NCBI GenBank assembly: GCA_021790935.1
Contig: JAJYFL010000012.1
Coordinates: 1 to 64,000 of the forward strand
Direction: 5' to 3'
Length of the DNA stretch: 64,000 nucleotides
Source of the DNA: a bacterium
GTDB taxonomy: Bacteria > Vulcanimicrobiota > Vulcanimicrobiia > Vulcanimicrobiales > Vulcanimicrobiaceae
The position numbers and the translations under genes are program-made. Each line of letters begins with the position of its first letter. Position 1 is the stretch's first letter. The notes beneath the pieces were generated by a model. The model had not been told where the DNA came from, did not search any database, and saw nothing but the letters and a program-made list of their open reading frames with translations. Positions 57,839 through 64,000 of the stretch are shown one piece after another.

Positions 57839-60469
57839 ATGAACGCAGACCGCATGACCGAGCGCGTGCAAGACGCGCTCAACGCCGCTTACACGCGCGC
57901 CCTCAGCGAACACAACGCGCAGACGACCCCCGAGCATATGCTCGCCGCCCTTATCGACCAAGACCAAGGGATCGCTCGCGACGTGCTCGCGAAAGCCGGG
58001 GCCGACGTAAAGAGGCTTTCGCGGAGTACCGATCAGGCGATCGGCGCCTTGCCGCGCCTGACCGGCTCGAATGCCGACAGCGCGCAGGTGACCGTCGCTC
58101 CCGAGTTAACGCGCCTTATGACGCAGGCCGAGAGCGATGCGAAGTCACTGCAAGACGACTTCATCTCGGTCGAACACGTCTTGCTCGCGATGCTGCACTC
58201 CGGCGGGGCTGCGGGCCGCGTCTTGCGCGACGCGGGCCTCACGCGCGACAAGTTACTCGCCGCGCTGCGCGACGTCCGCGGCAACCAGCGGGTCACCACG
58301 CAGAATCCCGAAGGCACCTATAAGAGCCTGGAACGCTACGGCCGCGATCTGACGCGCGAAGCCGAGCGCGGCAAGCTCGATCCGGTGATCGGCCGCGACG
58401 ACGAGGTTCGCCGCGTTATCCAAGTACTCTCGCGGCGCACGAAAAACAACCCCGTGCTCATCGGCGAGCCGGGCGTCGGCAAGACCGCGATCGTCGAGGG
58501 GCTGGCACAGCGCATCGTGCGCGGGGACGTGCCGGAAGGCTTGAAGGAGAAGCGCATCGTTTCGCTCGATATGGGCGCGCTCATCGCCGGGGCGAAGTAT
58601 CGCGGCGAGTTCGAAGAACGGCTCAAGGCGGTCCTCAAAGACGTGCAAAGTTCCGAGGGGCAGATCGTGCTGTTCGTCGACGAACTGCACACCGTCGTGG
58701 GTGCGGGGAAAACCGAAGGCTCGATGGACGCCGGCAACCTGCTGAAACCGATGCTCGCGCGCGGCGAACTCCACATGATCGGCGCGACTACGCTCGGCGA
58801 ATACCGCAAGTACGTGGAAAAGGACGCGGCACTGGAGCGGCGGTTCCAACCGGTATTGGTCGACCAGCCGAGCGTCGAAGACACGATCTCGATCTTACGC
58901 GGCCTCAAGGAGAAGTACGAAGCGCACCACGGCGTGCGCATCAAAGACTCGGCGCTGGTCGCCGCGGCGACGCTCTCCAACCGCTACATCAGCGACCGTT
59001 TTTTACCCGACAAGGCGATCGACTTGGTCGACGAATCGGCCGCCAAGCTGCGGACCGAGATCGATTCGATGCCGCAGGAGCTCGACGAACTGACGCGCCG
59101 CATCATGCAGCTCGAGATCGAGCGCGAGGCGCTGCGAAAGGAGAGCGATGCGGAGAGCTCCCGGCGCCTCGAGAAGCTCGAGGGCGAGGTCGCATCCCTC
59201 AAAGTCGATCGAGACCGCCTGCAGGGGCAGTGGGCGGCCGAGAAGGGCGCGGCGGTCGACCTGCGCGCGCTGCGCGAGCGAATCGAAACGACCAAGGTGC
59301 AGATCGAACAGGCCGAGCGCCAGTACGATCTCAACCGCGTCGCCGAGCTGCGTTACGGCACGCTTGCGGGCCTAGAGAAGCAGCTGCGGGCCGAGGAGCT
59401 GCACTTGACCTCCAGCGACGGTGCGAAGCGCCTCTCGAAGGAAGAGGTCGACGAGCAGGATATCGCCGAGGTCATCAGCCGTTGGACGGGCATTCCGGTT
59501 ACCAAACTGCTCGAAGGCGAGGCGATCAAGTTGTTGCAGCTCGCCGACGAACTGCACCGGCGCGTCGTCGGGCAAGACGAGGCGGTCGATGCGGTTGCCG
59601 AAGCCGTCGTGCGCTCGCGCTCCGGTCTGGCCGACCCCAATCGCCCGATCGGTTCCTTTATCTTCCTCGGTCCTACCGGCGTCGGAAAGACCGAGCTCGC
59701 GCGCGCGCTTGCCGTCTATCTGTTCGACGACGAGCGCGCGATGATTCGCATCGATATGTCGGAGTATCAAGAGCGCCACACGGTCGCGCGGCTGCTCGGT
59801 GCTCCGCCCGGATACGTCGGCTTCGAAGAAGGCGGCCAGCTCACCGAAGCGGTCCGCCGCCGCCCGTATGCGGTCGTGCTCTTCGACGAGATCGAGAAGG
59901 CGCACCCCGACGTCTTCAACGTGCTCTTGCAGATTCTCGACGACGGCCGCCTCACGGACGGTCAGGGCCGAACGGTCGATTTCAAGAACGCGATCTTGAT
60001 CATGACGTCGAACGTCGGGAGCCATCGCATCCTCGACTACAAGGGCGGTTACTCCGGCGCGGAGTATGCGGTGATGCGCGCGACGGTACTCGACGAGCTG
60101 CGACAGCATTTTCGGCCGGAGTTCCTCAACCGCGTCGACGAGATCATCGTCTTCCACGCGCTGACGGAGGAGCAGCTCGCGGAGATCATCGAGATTCAGC
60201 TGGAACGCTTGCGCAAGCGCCTGGCGGAACGGCGGATCACGCTCGAACTCACGCCGGAGGCGAAGCGACACCTCGTGCTCGCGGGCTACGACCCCGTTTA
60301 CGGCGCGCGCCCGCTCAAGCGGGCGATTCAAAAGGGCTTGGAGACGCCGCTTGGGCGCAAGATCATCTCGGGCGAGATTCAAGACGGGCGCCACGTGACC
60401 GTCCGGCTCGACGACGTTCGCGGCGACCTCTCTTTTGCCGTAGAAGCGCCGCCGCCGGCGGTCTCCTGA
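57839..60469 (+). CDS. clpB: ATP-dependent disaggregase ClpB
   Basis: An 876-residue Hsp100 protein resolubilising aggregates with DnaK. It has the N domain ([15 protein letters not shown]), first AAA module with [15 protein letters not shown], the coiled-coil M domain (residues ~410-540, [18 protein letters not shown]) and second AAA module with [16 protein letters not shown]. Presence of the long M domain separates it from ClpA/ClpC. GAGG sits eight bases before ATG 57839. A heat-shock promoter was not identified; it appears to be cotranscribed from upstream. Confidence 0.95.
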   Translation: MNADRMTERVQDALNAAYTRALSEHNAQTTPEHMLAALIDQDQGIARDVLAKAGADVKRLSRSTDQAIGALPRLTGSNADSAQVTVAPELTRLMTQAESDAKSLQDDFISVEHVLLAMLHSGGAAGRVLRDAGLTRDKLLAALRDVRGNQRVTTQNPEGTYKSLERYGRDLTREAERGKLDPVIGRDDEVRRVIQVLSRRTKNNPVLIGEPGVGKTAIVEGLAQRIVRGDVPEGLKEKRIVSLDMGALIAGAKYRGEFEERLKAVLKDVQSSEGQIVLFVDELHTVVGAGKTEGSMDAGNLLKPMLARGELHMIGATTLGEYRKYVEKDAALERRFQPVLVDQPSVEDTISILRGLKEKYEAHHGVRIKDSALVAAATLSNRYISDRFLPDKAIDLVDESAAKLRTEIDSMPQELDELTRRIMQLEIEREALRKESDAESSRRLEKLEGEVASLKVDRDRLQGQWAAEKGAAVDLRALRERIETTKVQIEQAERQYDLNRVAELRYGTLAGLEKQLRAEELHLTSSDGAKRLSKEEVDEQDIAEVISRWTGIPVTKLLEGEAIKLLQLADELHRRVVGQDEAVDAVAEAVVRSRSGLADPNRPIGSFIFLGPTGVGKTELARALAVYLFDDERAMIRIDMSEYQERHTVARLLGAPPGYVGFEEGGQLTEAVRRRPYAVVLFDEIEKAHPDVFNVLLQILDDGRLTDGQGRTVDFKNAILIMTSNVGSHRILDYKGGYSGAEYAVMRATVLDELRQHFRPEFLNRVDEIIVFHALTEEQLAEIIEIQLERLRKRLAERRITLELTPEAKRHLVLAGYDPVYGARPLKRAIQKGLETPLGRKIISGEIQDGRHVTVRLDDVRGDLSFAVEAPPPAVS

Positions 60470-60473
60470 GCGC

Positions 60474-61115
60474 GTGCAGATCACCTATTACCTCGACGTC
60501 GTCTCGCAATGGTGCTATTTTGCCGATCGGTCGCTCGATCGCGTGCGGGAACGCTTCGGGGAGCGGGTCGTCGTCGGATGGAAGTTGGCGCTCATCAACG
60601 ACGGGCGGCCGCTGGAATCGCCCCCCGAAGCGATGGCCTGGATGTACCGCAGATCGCAGTCGGTCTCCGGCATCGCGACCAACGCGGCGTGGCGCCGCGC
60701 CGGCGACTCCACGCTTCACGTCAACTGTGCAGTCGAAGGCTTACGCGCGCTCGGCTCCGATGCCGATGGGCTGCGCCGCACCATCGCGCGCGCCGCGCTG
60801 ATCGACGGGACGCCGATCGGCACGTTCGATGAGGCGCTCGCGGTTGCGGGTCGCGCGAGCGGAACGGACCGCGAAACGCTGGCGCGAGCGATGCGGGAGG
60901 CAGAGCCCATCGTCCGCGAGACGACCGCAGAGTACCGCGCGTTGCCCGTCGAGGTCGTACCGGGGCTGCTATTTCGTAGTTCGATCGGTGACGCGGCGCT
61001 GCTCTCGGGGCTCTTCGAATACGAGACGCTCGAGCGGGTCGTTGGCGAGATGCTGCGGGCCGAGGATGGCTACGCCGCGTTCGCTGCAGCCAACCCCGCA
61101 ATGCCGGGGAGTTAG
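60474..61115 (+). CDS. DsbA/FrnE-like thioredoxin-fold protein with SxxC site
   Basis: A 213-residue cytoplasmic thioredoxin-fold protein of the DsbA/FrnE/2-hydroxychromene-carboxylate-isomerase group (YYLDVVSQWCYFADRSLDRV, VEVVPGLLF with the cis-Pro). Where FrnE-type proteins have CPWC, this one has SQWC, so only the second Cys remains. A glutathione- or bacillithiol-linked isomerase, or a monothiol exchange role, is more likely than dithiol oxidation. GTG start, four bases after clpB. Ends over the convergent mscL stop by four bases. Confidence 0.75.
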   Translation: MQITYYLDVVSQWCYFADRSLDRVRERFGERVVVGWKLALINDGRPLESPPEAMAWMYRRSQSVSGIATNAAWRRAGDSTLHVNCAVEGLRALGSDADGLRRTIARAALIDGTPIGTFDEALAVAGRASGTDRETLARAMREAEPIVRETTAEYRALPVEVVPGLLFRSSIGDAALLSGLFEYETLERVVGEMLRAEDGYAAFAAANPAMPGS

Positions 61116-61615
61116 TCTAGGGCTGCCGGTGCCTCCTCGACGAGCGGTTCCAGCGGCTGGGCGCAGTACATGCACCGTTTGGCCCCTCGGGGAACGTCGC
61201 TCAAGCATTCCGGGCACTTGCGCATCGCCGGGTCCGGCGGAGGCTCGAAATAGGCGTTGGTAACGAGCCTGTTCGTCGGCGTGATGACGAAGAAATAGAT
61301 GACCGCTGCGATGACTAGGAACGAAAGAAGCTCGTTGATGAAGTCGCCGTAGCGGATATCCGAACCCCGCCAAGCGATGAAACGTCCTGAAAAATCGGCA
61401 TGCGAACCAAAGATCCCGCCGACGATCGGCGTGAAGATATCCTTCACGAACGCCGTGATGGTCGTGCCGGCCGCCGCGCCGATGACGACGGCGACGGCGA
61501 GATCGACGACTTTGCCGCGTAGCAAGAACCGGACGAACCCCCGCGCGATCGACCGCCCTTCGGCGGCGACGTGGCGCCCGATCTCTCTTGAATCGCTCCT
61601 AGACCCGGGTCGCAT
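61112..61615 (-). CDS. mscL: Large-conductance mechanosensitive channel with zinc ribbon
   Basis: A 167-residue MscL. The first helix is FLLRGKVVDLAVAVVIGAAAG with FVKDIFTPIVGGIFG, and the second is INELLSFLVIAAVIYFFVI; it opens under hypo-osmotic tension. The C-terminus is unusual. In place of only the helical bundle it has a zinc-ribbon-like CPECLSDVPRGAKRCMYCAQ. ATG 61615 overlaps the typA stop by 17 bases; the frame extends further upstream over typA without similarity. Convergent with the DsbA-like gene. Confidence 0.88.
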   Translation of the reverse strand: MRPGSRSDSREIGRHVAAEGRSIARGFVRFLLRGKVVDLAVAVVIGAAAGTTITAFVKDIFTPIVGGIFGSHADFSGRFIAWRGSDIRYGDFINELLSFLVIAAVIYFFVITPTNRLVTNAYFEPPPDPAMRKCPECLSDVPRGAKRCMYCAQPLEPLVEEAPAALD

Positions 61616-63425
61616 CACGCTTGCGGCGGCGCAGGCGCTCGGTCTCGTTGAGGAGACGCTTGCGCAGGCGAATGGATTGCGGCGTAACTTCAACCAGCTC
61701 GTCGTCTTCGATAAACTCGATCGCGCGCTCTAACGACAGTTCTTCCGGCGGCGCGAGTTTAACGTTGTCATCCGACCCCGAGGCGCGCATGTTGGTGAGT
61801 TTCTTTTCGCGCACGACGTTGAGCGCGATATCCTTGTCGTCGTTAGCCCGCCCTACGATCATGCCTTCGTAGATATCGACGCCGGGACCGACGAAGAAGC
61901 GCCCGCGTTGCTCCACGCCGGCCAGGGCGTAGGCCGTGCTGCGGCCGGTGTCGCTGGCCACCAGGGCGCCGACGTTGCGCCCGGGCAGATCCCCCTGCCA
62001 CTCCTGATGGTCGTAGTACGTGTGCGACATGACGGCCGTGCCGCGCGAAAGCGTGAGCAGTTCGCCGCGCAGACCGAAGATCGCTCGGGTCGGCATGGTG
62101 TACTCCAAGCGGCGCGATTCGCCGAGCGAGATCATGTTCGACATGAGGGCCTTGCGCCGCCCGAGCGCCTCGATGACCGCTCCGGAATATGCCTCCGGCA
62201 CGTCCACGACCACGTACTCTACCGGTTCGAATTTCTTCCCCGCGCGTTCGATGAGAATGACCTGCGGTTTGGAAACTTGTACTTCGTAGCCCTCGCGGCG
62301 CATGGTCTCGATCAAGATCGAGAGGTGGAGCTCACCGCGACCACGCACCTCGAAGGTATCGGCGGAATCCGTATCCGCCACGCGCAACGCAACGTTCGAC
62401 TCGAGTTCGCGCATGAGCCGGTCGCGAATCTGGCGCGATGTGAGAAATTTTCCTTCACGGCCGGCAAACGGCGAGTTGTTGACGCTGAAAAACATCGAAA
62501 CCGTCGGCTCGTCGACGGCGATGGCGTGCACGCCTTCGGGAGCCTCGGAGTCGGCGATCGTGTCGCCGATGTTCAAGCCTTCGATGCCCGAGACGCAGAC
62601 GATGTCGCCGGCGCTCGCTTCATCGACTTCGACCCGTTCGAGCCCTTGAAACGTCAGGAGTTTCGTTAAGTGTAGGCCCGTCTGGATCGTACCGTCTCGT
62701 GCGACCTTGACGATAGCCGCATTGATCTTCGCATTCCCACGGAAGACGCGTCCGATGCCGATGCGACCGACGTATTTGTTGTGGTCGATGGCGGAGACGA
62801 GCATTTGGAAACTGCCGTCTTCGGCGGGAGCTTCGGGTACGTGTTCGGCGATCGTTTGAAAGAGCGGTTCGAGATCTTCGCTGCGGTCGTCGAGGGTGCG
62901 CTTGGCGATGCCGAGCTTTCCGTTGGTGAAGACCACCGGGAAGTCGGCTTGCTCGTCATTAGCCCCCAGTTCGATAAACAGATCGAACGCCTCGTTGACG
63001 ACCTCGGTCGCACGCGCGTCCTTGCGGTCGATCTTGTTGACGACCACGATCGCCTTCAGGTCGAGTTCGAGGGCCTTGCGCAGCACGAAGCGGGTCTGCG
63101 GCATGACGCCCTCGGCCGCGTCGACCAGCAAGAGCACGCCCTGCACCATCTGCAGCACGCGCTCGACTTCACCGCCGAAGTCGGCGTGGCCGGGCGTATC
63201 GACGATGTTGAATTTGAGGTCGCCGTGCCGGACCGCCGTGTTCTTGGCTAAAATGGTGATGCCGCGCTCGCGTTCGAGCGGGTTGGAGTCCATGATCCGG
63301 GTCTCCATGTGCTGGCCCTCGCGAAAGACTCCGCTCTGGCGCAGCATGGCGTCCACGAGCGTAGTTTTGCCGTGGTCGACGTGGGCGATGATGGCGACGT
63401 TGCGGATATCCGGGCGAGTCTTCAC
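61599..63425 (-). CDS. typA: Ribosome-associated GTPase TypA/BipA
   Basis: A 608-residue translation-factor GTPase. G1 is [16 protein letters not shown]2/G3 [13 protein letters not shown] and [17 protein letters not shown]4 [13 protein letters not shown]-like domains and the BipA-specific C-terminus ([37 protein letters not shown]) are complete. Involved in 50S assembly and stress adaptation. ATG at 63425. It overlaps mscL downstream. Confidence 0.96.
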   Translation of the reverse strand: MKTRPDIRNVAIIAHVDHGKTTLVDAMLRQSGVFREGQHMETRIMDSNPLERERGITILAKNTAVRHGDLKFNIVDTPGHADFGGEVERVLQMVQGVLLLVDAAEGVMPQTRFVLRKALELDLKAIVVVNKIDRKDARATEVVNEAFDLFIELGANDEQADFPVVFTNGKLGIAKRTLDDRSEDLEPLFQTIAEHVPEAPAEDGSFQMLVSAIDHNKYVGRIGIGRVFRGNAKINAAIVKVARDGTIQTGLHLTKLLTFQGLERVEVDEASAGDIVCVSGIEGLNIGDTIADSEAPEGVHAIAVDEPTVSMFFSVNNSPFAGREGKFLTSRQIRDRLMRELESNVALRVADTDSADTFEVRGRGELHLSILIETMRREGYEVQVSKPQVILIERAGKKFEPVEYVVVDVPEAYSGAVIEALGRRKALMSNMISLGESRRLEYTMPTRAIFGLRGELLTLSRGTAVMSHTYYDHQEWQGDLPGRNVGALVASDTGRSTAYALAGVEQRGRFFVGPGVDIYEGMIVGRANDDKDIALNVVREKKLTNMRASGSDDNVKLAPPEELSLERAIEFIEDDELVEVTPQSIRLRKRLLNETERLRRRKRDATRV

Positions 63426-63486
63426 TGGCCAGTTCTACCACAGGGTGCCGCTTCGGCGCTAGTGCTTGTATCCTGAGAATGCGCGA

Positions 63487-63553
63487 GGGCCGAAGGCCGG
63501 GGGCCCCGGCGGCTTTGCCGACGGGGGGCGCGTAGCGCGCAGCGCGGATGCGC
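63487..63553. other. Cluster of small GC hairpins between typA and the kinase gene
   Basis: Three short stem-loops with three-base loops follow each other: GGCC-GAA-GGCC (63488-63498), CGGC-TTT-GCCG (63510-63520) and GCGC-GTA-GCGC (63528-63538). The arrangement looks like a palindromic repeat element or a complex terminator for the kinase transcript. No T-run is present. Confidence 0.35.
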
Positions 63554-63557
63554 CATT

Positions 63558-64000
63558 TCAACCCTGGGCGCGCGGCAGCGTAAACCAGAAGGTCGTGAGG
63601 CGGCCGGGCTCGCTTTCGCAGCCGATCGTGCCGCCCATGAGGCCGGCCAGCTCCGAGCAGATGTAGAGGCCTAAACCGATGGAGTTGTCGTTCGCGGCAG
63701 AGAGGCGGCCGAAGCGCGTAAAGAGCCGGTCGCGGTCGGCCTCGGCGATCCCCGGCCCCTCGTTCTTGACGGCGAAAGAGAGACGCTCCGCCTCCTCGCG
63801 CAGCTCCACCGCGATGACCGAGTGCGGGGACGAGTACTTCGCGGCATTGGAGAGCAGGTTGGTCAAGACCTGAACGAGGCGGCCCGCGTCCGCTTGGACG
63901 CGGGGCACCGGTTCCAAATACAGGGTGCGGAACTCGCGGTCGGGATGCTCGCTGCGGATGCGGGCGACGGATTCCTCAACGACCGAAATCGCATCCGTGG
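63558..64000 (-). CDS. Sensor histidine kinase, C-terminal part (cut by window edge)
   Basis: The frame is open from the window edge to the stop at 63558 and encodes ~146 residues of an HATPase_c catalytic domain: N box QVLTNLLSNAAKYSS, G1 VKNEGPGIAEADRDRLF, G2 SIGLGLYICSELAGLMGG and the terminal FWFTLPRAQG. The tail of a HisKA-type dimerisation helix may be in ISVVEESVARIRSEHPDREF at the edge. Sensor domains lie outside the window, so signal and partner are unknown. An ATG at 63917 is only internal. Confidence 0.88.
   Translation of the reverse strand, partial: TDAISVVEESVARIRSEHPDREFRTLYLEPVPRVQADAGRLVQVLTNLLSNAAKYSSPHSVIAVELREEAERLSFAVKNEGPGIAEADRDRLFTRFGRLSAANDNSIGLGLYICSELAGLMGGTIGCESEPGRLTTFWFTLPRAQG

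Overview
A GC-rich bacterial chromosome segment with overlapping gene ends, frequent GTG/TTG starts and no mobile element, CRISPR array or RNA gene that I could recognise. The YVTN/NHL-like propeller lipoproteins with repeated TEYAPP..NAPIATISN blades, a membrane-bound cytochrome-type urate oxidase and the single-copy housekeeping genes would suit an environmental diderm lineage such as Candidatus Eremiobacterota (WPS-2). That placement is inference. A diderm envelope is supported by two predicted outer-membrane beta-barrels.

Layout. 1-3.95 kb: two tandem propeller lipoproteins, a decayed third copy, and duplicated scraps of the upstream gene that mark the duplication boundaries. 4.1-12.4 kb: nicotinamidase, a double-propeller lipoprotein, a large SARP/BTAD-ATPase-TPR regulator, a small membrane protein, aminopeptidase P and two small genes. 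12.4-22.6 kb: a purine degradation island (OHCU decarboxylase, cytochrome c-fused membrane urate oxidase, HIU hydrolase, gamma-glutamylcyclotransferase-fold protein, allantoate amidohydrolase, PuuE allantoinase, MocA-like protein, two-gene xanthine dehydrogenase, guanine/8-oxoguanine deaminase). 22.6-25.9 kb: ComEC and a sugar-nucleotide epimerase.

25.9-37.5 kb is the most interesting part. It reads as a biofilm-matrix locus. On the minus strand lie a membrane protein, a processive family 2 glycosyltransferase, a bactofilin-like hexapeptide protein, a small anchored protein and a YaiO-like barrel. In the middle lie two receivers lacking the usual acidic pair and a LuxR regulator. On the plus strand is a five-gene set with the order and architecture of the Pseudomonas Fap functional-amyloid operon: two triple-repeat secreted subunits, a C39 peptidase (FapD-like), a FapE-like protein and a coiled-coil plus beta-barrel porin (FapF-like). 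A 14-bp hairpin separates the main subunit gene from the export genes.

37.5-64 kb is mostly housekeeping. It holds leuS, comEA, an acyl-CoA ligase, a PadR regulator, an S10 serine carboxypeptidase and a large BNR-repeat protein. A minus-strand operon follows (tsaE-tsaB-rimI-yqeK-rsfS-small membrane protein), then a plus-strand run gyrA-trxA-selA-selB-adenine deaminase-clpB-DsbA-like. The window ends with mscL, typA and the 5'-truncated kinase domain of a histidine kinase. SelA and SelB show that the organism uses selenocysteine. Adenine deaminase, guanine deaminase, xanthine dehydrogenase and the urate pathway together would take free purine bases to allantoate and beyond.
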